A model generated the notes under the pieces. It worked only from the letters and a program-made list of their open reading frames with translations, did not search any database and was not told the DNA's origin. Of a stretch of DNA of 64,000 nt, positions 54,601 to 62,328 are shown piece after piece. How positions within the stretch are numbered: position 1 is the stretch's first letter; every line of letters begins with the position of its first letter. Both the position numbers and the translations under genes were made by a program. This DNA is from Maridesulfovibrio sp. (lineage in GTDB: Bacteria > Desulfobacterota > Desulfovibrionia > Desulfovibrionales > Desulfovibrionaceae): NCBI RefSeq assembly GCF_963677005.1, contig NZ_OY781616.1:4016501-4080500 (forward strand), read 5' to 3'.

Positions 54601-54888
54601 CCCATCATGCTGACGACACTGACCACGTTCGGCGGGTTGGCGCCCATGATTCTGGAAACTTCTAGGCAGGCAAAGTTTCTGATACCAATGGCGGTTTCAT
54701 TGGGATTCGGCATACTTTTCGCCACGGGAATAACCCTGCTGCTGGTGCCGGCGTTCTATCTCATCTTTGAAGATGTGCGGTTGTGGCTGCGCAAGCTCTT
54801 CAAACGTTCCGATGAGGATCTGCACGCCGATGGTGTTACCGAGCATTATCCGGTTACCAAGTGCGAGCATAAGCCGGAGCATTTGTAG
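51688..54888 (+). CDS. RND-family efflux transporter, inner-membrane pump
   Basis: Proton-driven exporter of 1066 residues with twelve helices and two large periplasmic loops. The N-terminus is WMAGNPVASNLLMIILLVGGLVMG; the first loop has VSVAYSGASPEEVEQGI. The proton-relay Asp pair is in LGIVVDDAIVVGENVYTM (helix 4), and the helix 10-11 region holds MSLFGIVALSGVVVNDSLVFIDYVN. Subfamily-wise it looks like an AcrB/MdtB-type drug pump rather than a heavy-metal CusA type. It ends the three-gene operon, closed by a terminator near 54921-54963. Confidence 0.93.
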   Translation: MADQNKKGGAIAWMAGNPVASNLLMIILLVGGLVMGFNIKQEVFPEFSTDTVTVSVAYSGASPEEVEQGIVLAIEEGVMGLDGVKEVSSSAAEGSATVTVEAIEGYDLQKLSQDIKSEVDRITSFPEESEDPVISISSHKRGVLSLMVYGDASPLALRKVAEQLREDLINDPGITQVELTEASGLQVTIEIPQDKLRAYGLTLADVADTIGKTAVELPGGGIKTEGGEILVRFKERRDYAREFARVPIVTEEDGTQVLLEDVAVVKEDFQNEDIVTSFDGKPAVRIEVYRIGDQTPIGVSEAVHKRLEAFNRSLPKGVHVAVRNDFSDVFRQRMDLLLNNAYMGLGLVFICLALFLEPRLAFWVAMGIPISFLGGMLILTPSGASVNMISMFAFIITLGIVVDDAIVVGENVYTMRQQGMSWTDAACEGAKRIAMPVVFSVLTNIVAFMPMFFVPGVMGKIFKVIPLVVVSVFTISLVESLFVLPAHLGHGSERKPGKIMSFVLRYQQVISNGLLKFINKIYRPFLDRAVTWRYMTVALGLACLIVSFAFIKSGRLGFTLFPKIESDYAYLTVDLPYGTALEVTQKIQGKAVSAAEEIAAENGGETLVEGIYSKIGGSGRRGTSGSHVLKVQVFLTDADIRPISTDEFVRKWRTRLGPIPGAESVLFESDRGGPGSGGSLEIELSHSDIEVLKKASADLAKALSTYPKVKDIDPGYSPGKRQLDFELLPAGRSLGLTSQSVGKQIRASYYGAEVLRQQRGRNEVKVMVRLPEAERESRYDFEELMIRTPDGTDVPLREVVKIKEGRAYTTIDRRNGRRVVSVEADVTPRKETSQILADVTANVMPQLKADYPGLGYSFEGRQADMQESTDSLITGLMMAMLVIYALLAIPFRSYFQPLIVMLCIPFGIVGAVIGHILLGYSLSLMSLFGIVALSGVVVNDSLVFIDYVNIQRRKGHCAYDAVLEAGTARFRPIMLTTLTTFGGLAPMILETSRQAKFLIPMAVSLGFGILFATGITLLLVPAFYLIFEDVRLWLRKLFKRSDEDLHADGVTEHYPVTKCEHKPEHL

Positions 54889-54920
54889 CTGTAAGCTTCC
54901 GATTTATCATGTTTGTTTAA

Positions 54921-54963
54921 TCTCAGGCTGCGGCGATTGGTTGTCGTGGCCTGAGATTTTTTT
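54921..54963 (+). terminator. terminator of the RND efflux operon
   Basis: TCTCAGGC starting at 54921 pairs with GCCTGAGA ending at 54956, followed by TTTTTTT. It marks the left edge of the AT-rich island. Confidence 0.8.
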
Positions 54964-55006
54964 ATGGGGGATTTGTTAGTGTTTATGGATGGGAGGGTTG
55001 GTGGTT

Positions 55007-55765
55007 TTAGGGGGGCGGGTTATTTTGTGGATCGTGTATATCTAAATTGAGAATATTTCCAACGTTAGTTCTCCAACAGTCAGATCCGCTAACCTTGCAA
55101 ACATGCGAAAATAAAACACGATCAATCTTATCTACGAGATCCTTTAAATCCTGAACAACTTTCTTAATTTCAGACCAAGTATAAGTAAGATCACGCGAGG
55201 TATGCGCTATCTCATTCCTTTTATCAGAAAAAGAAGTTAGCAAACTTCTGTAGTCCTTTCTTCCTTTCTTACTCATTTCTAAGAAGACATCACTTATACC
55301 AAATCGAAAAAAAAGCCTTTCAATATTTTTGACTGATGGATATTTGCGATCTTTAATGTGTCCTTTAAAAGACTTCACTTTCTTTACTTGATGCTCCTCA
55401 TCAAACAAAGCAGGCAAATCGCAAAGGCTACTATATTTCTTTATGACCTTTGATTCATCACCAGAAGAAAAAAAATTATTGAAGATATGTTTTTGAGCAC
55501 ACACCGCAGACCAACAAACTAATTCATTGGGAACATATCGTATTGTCATTCCTAATGATGATAACATATATATCCAATCTGTTAGTGAATCTTTTATATA
55601 ATCTTCTAAAGCAGCTGAGCTTTGAAATATCGTAGCCTTGTACACGACCTGCTGAATATTATAATCAACTTTGTTTTTCTTAACAGACACGTAACGACTA
55701 TTTGAAGAGAACTCATGCACATCCTTTTCAAAGACTTTTCTGGCTAAACTTTTTGCGTACGGCAT
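55007..55765 (-). CDS. RiboL-PSP-HEPN-like domain protein
   Basis: A 252-residue cytoplasmic, helical protein. The key element is SDKRNEIAHTSRD near residue 185, an R-x4-H motif typical of HEPN ribonucleases, and the N-terminal SAALEDYIKDSLTDWI resembles the RiboL-PSP-HEPN family found in defence and RNA-damage contexts. It starts in a TAATG overlap with the DUF262 gene, so the two are translationally coupled. Coding sequence is much more AT-rich than the neighbouring efflux and flagellar genes, a sign of transfer. Ribonuclease activity is inferred from the motif only. Confidence 0.7.
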   Translation of the reverse strand: MPYAKSLARKVFEKDVHEFSSNSRYVSVKKNKVDYNIQQVVYKATIFQSSAALEDYIKDSLTDWIYMLSSLGMTIRYVPNELVCWSAVCAQKHIFNNFFSSGDESKVIKKYSSLCDLPALFDEEHQVKKVKSFKGHIKDRKYPSVKNIERLFFRFGISDVFLEMSKKGRKDYRSLLTSFSDKRNEIAHTSRDLTYTWSEIKKVVQDLKDLVDKIDRVLFSHVCKVSGSDCWRTNVGNILNLDIHDPQNNPPP

Positions 55766-56880
55766 TATTGAAAATGTTCCGTTAACAATTTTTTGAAACG
55801 CTTAATTCGATACCTGATAGACGGCGGATCACTTGTAGCAGAACTAATTCTTGAATGAAACTTTTCTTCATGCAACATTTCAACATACTCAATTTCAAAT
55901 CTTTTAATATCGGAACCCTCTACATCATTTAATGATATATCACTCTCATAGAGTGCGACCATTGCAGCATCACAAAGGGCTGCATTCACGCTTCTGCCTG
56001 TAGTTTTTCCTCCTTTGTCTAATAATTTGAAAGCTTTTTTGTCCCAAAGAAAGCCTGCAACTGCAACAGAGCGTAAAAAATTATTCTTAATTTTAAGTTG
56101 CCTCTTCGCATCTATATCTCTATTTTTTTCACAAAAGTCATTCAAGAAACGTTTCAAAGGTTTTTTATAACTCTCCCTGTTTTCGGCAAGAGCAATAGTT
56201 CTTAAAACAAGCTCACTACGTTTCATACGTTTATCTTTGTTAATTCCAGTAATGTTTTTCCAAATTTTCTCTTTTGAAAGAGTATCTAAAAGATCTGCAA
56301 AATTACCATGATATATACCATGTCTTATTTCTTGTGGGTTCAGCTGAACTGCACCAGTATTGATACGTTCAAAAACATCAAATTTAATTTGCGGATGAGT
56401 CTCTTTAAGTATTGTAATACATCTTAAAGTCCTATTTTCCATATGTCTTTGGATTCTTGAATCCAAATCAGAAAAAAACATTCCCTCAAGCTCTGGATAA
56501 GCAGTTAAGCCTTGGAGTGGAAATTCATTATCCAAAAACAACCTGATGCTGGTTAATCGTTGATTACCATCAATAACAGAAAGACGTTCATCAGATTCTT
56601 GGGAAAGATAAATTACTGGTATTGGACACTGGATGACTAAGGATTCAATTAACCGCGAAGCTTGTGCTCTATTCCATACATACTTCCGCTGAAACTCAGG
56701 GATAAACATAGACCCTTTATTTAAGTAATCCTTTATTGTAGCCACTGAAAAATCGTATGTTTCCGTTAATAGCCTACGCTTTTCGGGAGGTATGTCGACG
56801 ACTGATATTTCATCTCTTTCATCCTCGACGGGGAACAAGAGATCAGCAATTTTTTGGGTCTTTTTGACTCTTTTACGCAC
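55765..56880 (-). CDS. DUF262 (GmrS/ParB-like) domain protein
   Basis: A 371-residue protein of the DUF262 family, the NTP-hydrolysing ParB-like module also seen in the GmrSD type IV restriction enzymes and in BrxU and SspE. Diagnostic motifs: FIPEFQRKYVWNRAQASRLIESL, the DGQQR-like VIDGNQRLTSIRLF, and FERINTGAVQLNPQEIRHGIYHG. It lacks the DUF1524 HNH nuclease domain, so the effector is probably the coupled HEPN protein. It starts with GTG at 56880 behind GAGGA. AT-rich like its partner. A phage-defence role is inferred from family and context. Confidence 0.8.
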   Translation of the reverse strand: MRKRVKKTQKIADLLFPVEDERDEISVVDIPPEKRRLLTETYDFSVATIKDYLNKGSMFIPEFQRKYVWNRAQASRLIESLVIQCPIPVIYLSQESDERLSVIDGNQRLTSIRLFLDNEFPLQGLTAYPELEGMFFSDLDSRIQRHMENRTLRCITILKETHPQIKFDVFERINTGAVQLNPQEIRHGIYHGNFADLLDTLSKEKIWKNITGINKDKRMKRSELVLRTIALAENRESYKKPLKRFLNDFCEKNRDIDAKRQLKIKNNFLRSVAVAGFLWDKKAFKLLDKGGKTTGRSVNAALCDAAMVALYESDISLNDVEGSDIKRFEIEYVEMLHEEKFHSRISSATSDPPSIRYRIKRFKKLLTEHFQ

Positions 56881-57098
56881 GTTTTCCTCGTTTTCTGTTG
56901 ATCCGGCTTTAATTTGAGATATAACTTATTCAACAAATGATTAATTGCCAATATTTTTCTTAACATAAGCGAATAAAGAACTCTTAGCATTAAATCCCGC
57001 CAGTTCGTGCCGCAGGAACTTAAGTCACAAATAAGCATATTGACTTATCAGCATGCGAGGCCTAATTACTGAATAGGAAAATGAAGGAGGCGGAAGTC

Positions 57099-57527
57099 AT
57101 GGCAAATTGTCTTGATGTTGCAGCATATATTTTGGAGAAAAAACAAGAACTCACCACCATAAAACTTCAAAAGCTTGTATACTATAGTCAAGCTTGGTCA
57201 TTAGTTTGGGATGAAGCCCCACTTTTTGCCGAACCAATACAAGCTTGGGCGAATGGGCCTGTTGTTCCTTCTCTGTTTGCTAAACACAGAGGCCAATTTA
57301 AGGTAAGCATTATAGAAGATGGAAATTCTTCCAATCTATCTGCTGACGAGAAAGAAACTATAGACTCCGTTTTAAAAACATACGGAGACAAAAGTGCTCA
57401 ATGGTTAGTAGCTTTGACTCACTTAGAAAAACCTTGGCTTGACGCAAGGGCAGGGTGCCCTGATGGTTCTTCTTGTAATACGGAAATTACTCAAAGTGCT
57501 ATGGCAGAATACTATAGTGGTCTTTAG
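57099..57527 (+). CDS. Panacea-domain (SocA/GepA-like) antitoxin
   Basis: A 142-residue protein with the Panacea (DUF4065) domain: ANCLDVAAYILEKKQELTTIKLQKLVYYSQAWSLVWDEAPLFAEPIQAWANGPVVPSLFAKHRG is close to the family pattern KLQKLLYYAQ...F.. IEAW.YGPVVP. Panacea proteins are known to neutralise many unrelated toxins. The start at 57099 has AAGGAGG nine bases upstream; an ATG at 57081 lies before that site. It is three bases ahead of the putative toxin gene and divergent from the DUF262 gene. Confidence 0.85.
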   Translation: MANCLDVAAYILEKKQELTTIKLQKLVYYSQAWSLVWDEAPLFAEPIQAWANGPVVPSLFAKHRGQFKVSIIEDGNSSNLSADEKETIDSVLKTYGDKSAQWLVALTHLEKPWLDARAGCPDGSSCNTEITQSAMAEYYSGL

Positions 57528-57530
57528 AAG

Positions 57531-57968
57531 ATGGCGAAGAAGAAAGCTAAGATTAAGCAAAATCCCACACCGTCTAAAACGGTTAAATTTTTAGAAAATC
57601 CAGAACAAATTTTGGATAGTCATATTTCATGGCACTTTAACTTGATGGACCAGGCTCCTGATTCTCCGTGGACTTCTTTACCCAAACATTTGAATAGGTA
57701 TGCAGACAAAATAAATGCATATGAAAAACAAACTATAGCCGAAATATTTCACGAAAATCAACAATATAATCATGCCGTTCCTGTTGGCCGATTAGTTCCA
57801 CGAGCACAAACAAGACTGAACACATTGAAAATAAAAGTTGATGCTCTGTATCGATTAAGGTTTGGGGGAAAACATCGACTTTGGGGAATATTGAAAGGAA
57901 ATATTTTTCAGATATTATGGTGTGATCCTCAGCACCAAGTCTGCCTTTCCGAGAAAAAGCACACATAA
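57531..57968 (+). CDS. putative toxin partner of the Panacea antitoxin
   Basis: A 145-residue basic protein. The C-terminal half (LRFGGKHRLWGILKGNIFQILWCDPQHQVC) has the look of a small RelE-like or related ribonuclease toxin core, in which a strand with KHR is followed by a hydrophobic strand and a DPxHxV end. The N-terminal half (ILDSHISWHFNLMDQAPDSPW) is not recognised. Its position directly after a Panacea antitoxin is the order expected for PanAT modules. The coding sequence is AT-rich. The toxin assignment rests mainly on context. Confidence 0.55.
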   Translation: MAKKKAKIKQNPTPSKTVKFLENPEQILDSHISWHFNLMDQAPDSPWTSLPKHLNRYADKINAYEKQTIAEIFHENQQYNHAVPVGRLVPRAQTRLNTLKIKVDALYRLRFGGKHRLWGILKGNIFQILWCDPQHQVCLSEKKHT

Positions 57969-58179
57969 CACAAATTACTCCCACTCCGGTTCCGACACAA
58001 CCGTGACGCAAGTACTCAATTTTAATTTTTTACAATTCATTTTTTTCAGTCCCTCCCCCTTTGCGAGCCCTGCCCAATCTTCCGAAACTCCCGTAACATC
58101 CCCATACCCCTGATCCCCCATCAGTTCCGCACAACTCTGCGGGATAGATATTCATCCAGTATTCCTGTATGGTTCGCCC

Positions 58180-59586
58180 ATGTCCAAAGCTCCGATACTT
58201 GTTCTTCAGATGCAGCGCATGGGGGATCTCATCCTCTCTTTTCCGCTTTTCCTCTGGCTTGAGAGAACCTATCCCGGCCATCCCATATGGGTTGTGGCCG
58301 AGGAGAAATTTTTCCGGCCGCTCATGCAGATCAGCCCGCGGGTTACCTATTTCCCGTGGGAGGGAATCGGGGTTCTCAAGCAGCACCAATACGAGCTTAT
58401 AATCAACCTCAGCATACGTAGCCGGGCTGCCGGGCTGGCCGGGGAACTCAAAGCGGAGGCGAAACTGGGACCTGTCACGGTTTCCGGGTCCACTTATATA
58501 ATAGGTGACTGGCAGTTGTACCGGGCCAGCGTGGTGGAAAACAACCGGCACAACCGTTTCCACTGGGCCGACCTCAATGCTCTGGACTGTATACCAAGGG
58601 ACAGCATGGGCCGGACAACGTGGCCGCAGCCCCGGACTCTGCAACCTCAGTCCAATCGCATTGGGCTCTTTCTGGGCGCCAGCGAGGAGGCCAAAAGACC
58701 CGGAGTTGAATTCTGGGCCGGTCTCTGTTCGGAACTTCTGGGCCGGGGAATGCGTCCGGTGCTGTTCGGCGGTCCCATGGAGCAGGGGATGGGGCAGGAG
58801 GTTGCAAGGATATTCGGCGGACCCGTGCTTGATATGTCCGGCAGGCTGAATCTAAGCGAGCTTGTCGCCGTGGGGCAGTCCCTGCAGCTTTTCATCACCC
58901 CGGATACCGGGCCGATGCATCTTGCCGCCTGGACCGGGCTGAAGGTGCTCAACCTTTCCATGGGCAATGTGAATCCATGGGAAACCGGGCCTTACCAGAC
59001 CGGACACTATGTTTTGCGCCCGACCATGAGCTGTGCTCTCGGATGCTGGAGCTGCAAACGGGATCGGCTTTATTGCCACGGGCCGTTCACTCCTTCCCGG
59101 ATAGCGGTTATCGCCAGACGCATGATACTTGATGACCGGGCCGGGCTATCGAAGACCGGCATGCCCGGACTCGGACTTTACCTTTCTTCCAGAAACGCGG
59201 CCGGGCTGTATTCCCTTGATCGGCTGGGTCGTAACATCTCCGGGGCAGGGGATGTGCTGGGCGCATTCTGGCAGCATTTTTTTCTGTCCGCGTTCGGTTC
59301 CGGTGATTTTTCACAGGCGGCCGTGCGCTGGGATGAATTAGAGAGCAGGTATCCGGCTCCGGCTGAAAAAATGTGTACCCACCTTCCCCGGATCGGACGT
59401 GAGTTCAGCCGCGGTCTGGCCAGGGGCACCCGCCTGCCGGATTCATTCTGGAATTCCTGCCCGCTTATCCTTAGACAATTTTCAGGCTACGTTCATCTTT
59501 TCCTGCAAAACAACGATTACGACCGATGCTCCTGGGCAAGAGTCCTTACCCTATACGAGCAGCTTGCCGCGTTGATCTCCCGCTGA
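58180..59586 (+). CDS. glycosyltransferase family 9 protein (heptosyltransferase-like)
   Basis: A 468-residue GT-B enzyme of family 9, relatives of which transfer heptose from ADP-heptose. MSKAPILVLQMQRMGDLILSFPLFLWLERTYPGHPIWVVAE is the N-terminal half, while IGLFLGASEEAKRPGVEFWAGLCSELL and ITPDTGPMHLAAWTGLKVLNLSMG form the nucleotide-sugar half. A C-terminal extension of about 150 residues is not part of the core fold. It stands directly upstream of fliK on the same strand with a 135-base gap, so it might glycosylate a flagellar component, but lipopolysaccharide or another acceptor is equally possible. No clear ribosome site is visible. Confidence 0.85.
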   Translation: MSKAPILVLQMQRMGDLILSFPLFLWLERTYPGHPIWVVAEEKFFRPLMQISPRVTYFPWEGIGVLKQHQYELIINLSIRSRAAGLAGELKAEAKLGPVTVSGSTYIIGDWQLYRASVVENNRHNRFHWADLNALDCIPRDSMGRTTWPQPRTLQPQSNRIGLFLGASEEAKRPGVEFWAGLCSELLGRGMRPVLFGGPMEQGMGQEVARIFGGPVLDMSGRLNLSELVAVGQSLQLFITPDTGPMHLAAWTGLKVLNLSMGNVNPWETGPYQTGHYVLRPTMSCALGCWSCKRDRLYCHGPFTPSRIAVIARRMILDDRAGLSKTGMPGLGLYLSSRNAAGLYSLDRLGRNISGAGDVLGAFWQHFFLSAFGSGDFSQAAVRWDELESRYPAPAEKMCTHLPRIGREFSRGLARGTRLPDSFWNSCPLILRQFSGYVHLFLQNNDYDRCSWARVLTLYEQLAALISR

Positions 59587-59681
59587 TTCCGGCATGGAAC
59601 ATTTTTTCCCAAGCGGAAGAAAGTGCCTTGCTAAACCGGTTTTTGTCTTTATAACTATCCATAATTAAAGTGTTTTTGTTT

Positions 59682-59697
59682 TGGCACGCCTCGTGAA
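59682..59697 (+). promoter_or_regulatory. possible sigma-54 promoter before fliK
   Basis: TGGCACGCCTCGTGAA carries a perfect -24 element TGGCACG, but the -12 element is GTGAA rather than TTGCA. Start of transcription would be near 59708, just before the GAGGAG ribosome site. Sigma-54 control of hook genes is common in polar flagella systems; the imperfect -12 lowers confidence. Confidence 0.4.
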
Positions 59698-59721
59698 TAC
59701 AAATTGCCGAGGAGTTACAAT

Positions 59722-61467
59722 ATGAAAATACTTCCACATCTTGAACAAAACAATCAGGACCTGTCCGCTCTTCTGGACAGATCTTCACAGGTTGAAAGTT
59801 CGTATCGGTCAGCAATGTTCGATACCTTTCTTTATTCCAGTCAGTCGGCTGCCGAGGAAATTTATCGGCCCCTTGAGGAGTCCGTGAACAATCTTCAGTC
59901 TTCGGCCCGGGATATGGCAACGGACCGGAGGACGGCAGAGTCCGCGTCCGAGCGTATCGACGAGGCAGCCCACAACGTGGCCATGCAGTCTGTTGAGGAG
60001 AAGCCGCAGGATCTGAAGGTCAGCCGCGAGGACTGGGAGGATATCCGCGAGAGTCTTGAAGAATACGGCATGGACTCCAAGGATATCAACGACATTGAAG
60101 AAAAGGTCCTCAGTGAAAACGGGCTGACCTACGGGCAGCTTGTATCGCAGATTTCTACCATGATGCAGGGGCTGAAAGGGATTGAACTTACCCCTTATCA
60201 GGAGCAGAACCTGAATTCGATCTTTTCCAAGATGGGTTTCACGGCGGACGAGTCCACATCCATGCTTGCATCCATACGGCAGGGTAATCTCGGCGATGTT
60301 GTCGAGAAAATGCAGCAGAAGCTTTCTTCCATGTCGGACAGCAAGAGCATTCAGTTTTCCGAGGAGGAAACCAGTACCCTCAGCGGCCTTTTCAATCTTT
60401 CCGGTGAAGACGGCAAGAAGATTGCGCAGTTCTTTACTTCCGAAGGTGCTACTGCGGCTGATCTCAAAAAGGGCTTTGCCGTTTTGAAGGATGCCCTGAT
60501 CAAGCAGCAGAACGAGCAGGATGCCAAGGATCTCAAGCTGGTCAAGAGTGTGGGGGATTCCCTGCATTCGGCCATGGAAAAGGCCTCCGACCAGTCTCCC
60601 AGCAATTTCCGCATGGCTTCGTCGGAAGTTATCAGCGATTCCATGGGCGCTGCAAAGGACGTAAGTGAAAGCGTAAGGCAGAACGCGCAGAATGCTTCGG
60701 ATAATGCCGGACAGAACGGGCAGGGGCATGACCGCAAGGGCAACGGCTCCGAAAACGGTCAGGGTAACGGCCAGAACATGACCGAAGCCGATTCCAAGCA
60801 CGGACACCGGCACTGGCTGGAGCAGGTGCTTGACGATTCCAACGATGTGGACAGCTGGAGTGATTTTTTCGGCAAGCTGAGCGATGAAACTTCCGCTGGG
60901 TTGAAGGGCTCCAAGGCCGGAGATGTTTTCGGCGGACTGGCCGGTACTCTCCAGAACGCGGCAAAATCTGCGCAGGCAGGCAAGACCAGTTCCCTGTGGG
61001 AAAATACTGCCCGGTCGAATGTTCTCGATCAGGTCAAGGAAGGGGTCTTCAAGAATCTCGGACAGGGACGTTCTCAGTTCTCCCTGCAGCTCAACCCTAA
61101 TGATCTCGGTACCGTAAACGTGATGCTGCAGGTCAAGAACAAGGAAGTTCAGGCTGTTATCAAGGCTGAAAACCCTGAAACCGCCAAGGTCATCGCCGAA
61201 CATTTAGAAACTGTTAAGCAGGCGTTGGAGGATCAGGGTCTCAAGGTGGAAAAACTTGAAGTGCAAACCGGTATTGCCGACCATGAAACACAGAATTCAT
61301 GGCAGAATGCTGAAGATCATAACCATGCGCAATACCAGGAAATGATGTCTGAAATGCGTCGTCGTTGGAATGGAATGAGGCAGGGCGGGACCTCTTTGGC
61401 CCAGGAAATGCAAGATGTCGGTCATACGGCATCAATTTCCGGGAACGGACTGTACATTGTGGCTTAA
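59722..61467 (+). CDS. fliK: flagellar hook-length control protein FliK
   Basis: Secreted molecular ruler that measures the hook and switches the export gate from hook to filament substrates. The 581 residues are mostly a low-complexity, Gln/Ser/Asp-rich ruler region (about 1-430, including an NGQGHDRKGNGSENGQGNGQ stretch). They are followed by the conserved C-terminal Flg_hook domain (about 445-535: RSQFSLQLNPNDLGTVNVMLQVKNKEVQAVIKAENPETAKVIAEHLETVKQAL). The start at 59722 with GAGGAG upstream is preferred over a TTG at 59704. It precedes flgD by about 40 bases. Confidence 0.9.
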   Translation: MKILPHLEQNNQDLSALLDRSSQVESSYRSAMFDTFLYSSQSAAEEIYRPLEESVNNLQSSARDMATDRRTAESASERIDEAAHNVAMQSVEEKPQDLKVSREDWEDIRESLEEYGMDSKDINDIEEKVLSENGLTYGQLVSQISTMMQGLKGIELTPYQEQNLNSIFSKMGFTADESTSMLASIRQGNLGDVVEKMQQKLSSMSDSKSIQFSEEETSTLSGLFNLSGEDGKKIAQFFTSEGATAADLKKGFAVLKDALIKQQNEQDAKDLKLVKSVGDSLHSAMEKASDQSPSNFRMASSEVISDSMGAAKDVSESVRQNAQNASDNAGQNGQGHDRKGNGSENGQGNGQNMTEADSKHGHRHWLEQVLDDSNDVDSWSDFFGKLSDETSAGLKGSKAGDVFGGLAGTLQNAAKSAQAGKTSSLWENTARSNVLDQVKEGVFKNLGQGRSQFSLQLNPNDLGTVNVMLQVKNKEVQAVIKAENPETAKVIAEHLETVKQALEDQGLKVEKLEVQTGIADHETQNSWQNAEDHNHAQYQEMMSEMRRRWNGMRQGGTSLAQEMQDVGHTASISGNGLYIVA

Positions 61468-61509
61468 CATAAATTTACAGTCCTGAATAAAAATGAAGAG
61501 GTAAATGTC

Positions 61510-62253
61510 ATGGGATACGTAGGGTTCAGCAACATACTCGGCAGGGCTGAGGCGGATATGGCCGCCAGCAACCAGCCTGACCACAAGAGTTCTCTCGGTC
61601 AGGATGATTTCCTGAAGCTCCTGCTGACCCAGATGCAGAATCAGGACCCTGCCAACCCGATGGAAGATAAGGAATACATGGCCCAGATGACCCAGTTCTC
61701 AAGCCTTGAACAGCTCACCCAGCTCAACACTTCCATGCAGACCATGATCGACAACAACGCTCAGGACCAGATGGTCTCGGCAGTCGGCTTCATCGGCAAG
61801 GAAGTGCGGGCGGAAGGTTACAACGTGAGCCGGGAAGGGGACAAGATCAGCAAGGTCTTCTACGGACTCGGCGAACCTGTGGCAAACGCTTTCATCAACA
61901 TTTACGACCAGAACAACAACCTTGTCCGTACGGTTCAGCTCGGTTCAAAGGCCGAAGGGACCTATGAATTCGAGTGGGACGGAAAGGACTGGGCCGGTGA
62001 TAACGCCAAGGACGGTGTGTACACCATCGCCATGGCGGCAGAAGACGCCACCGGATCTCCGGTCATGGTCAAGACGGAAGTCAGTGGAGAGGTAACCGGC
62101 GTAGTGGCAGACGGAGGACAGCAGTATCTGCACCTCAAGGACGGACGCTACCTCAACTTCCTCAATATCAGAGAAGTGGTAAGTCCTACGGATGTAGCCG
62201 AGGAAACAACCGGAACCGGAGAAACTGAAGATACCGATTCTTCCGCAAGTTAA
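61510..62253 (+). CDS. flgD: flagellar hook-capping protein FlgD
   Basis: Scaffold cap for hook polymerisation, 247 residues. The N-terminal export/cap region has LGQDDFLKLLLTQMQNQDPANPMEDKEYMAQMTQFSSLEQLTQLNTSM, the hallmark of FlgD. The middle has the FlgD Ig-like and Tudor-like domains (DGKDWAGDNAKDGVYTIAM), and a C-terminal Thr/Glu-rich tail follows. GAGG lies upstream. It is 75 bases ahead of flgE. Confidence 0.94.
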   Translation: MGYVGFSNILGRAEADMAASNQPDHKSSLGQDDFLKLLLTQMQNQDPANPMEDKEYMAQMTQFSSLEQLTQLNTSMQTMIDNNAQDQMVSAVGFIGKEVRAEGYNVSREGDKISKVFYGLGEPVANAFINIYDQNNNLVRTVQLGSKAEGTYEFEWDGKDWAGDNAKDGVYTIAMAAEDATGSPVMVKTEVSGEVTGVVADGGQQYLHLKDGRYLNFLNIREVVSPTDVAEETTGTGETEDTDSSAS

Positions 62254-62328
62254 GGGCTCAACGGCATGAGTTAGCGGAATCGGTAGACGGCATTCGAGAG
62301 TCAACAGGACTTTTTCAAGGAGGACCTT

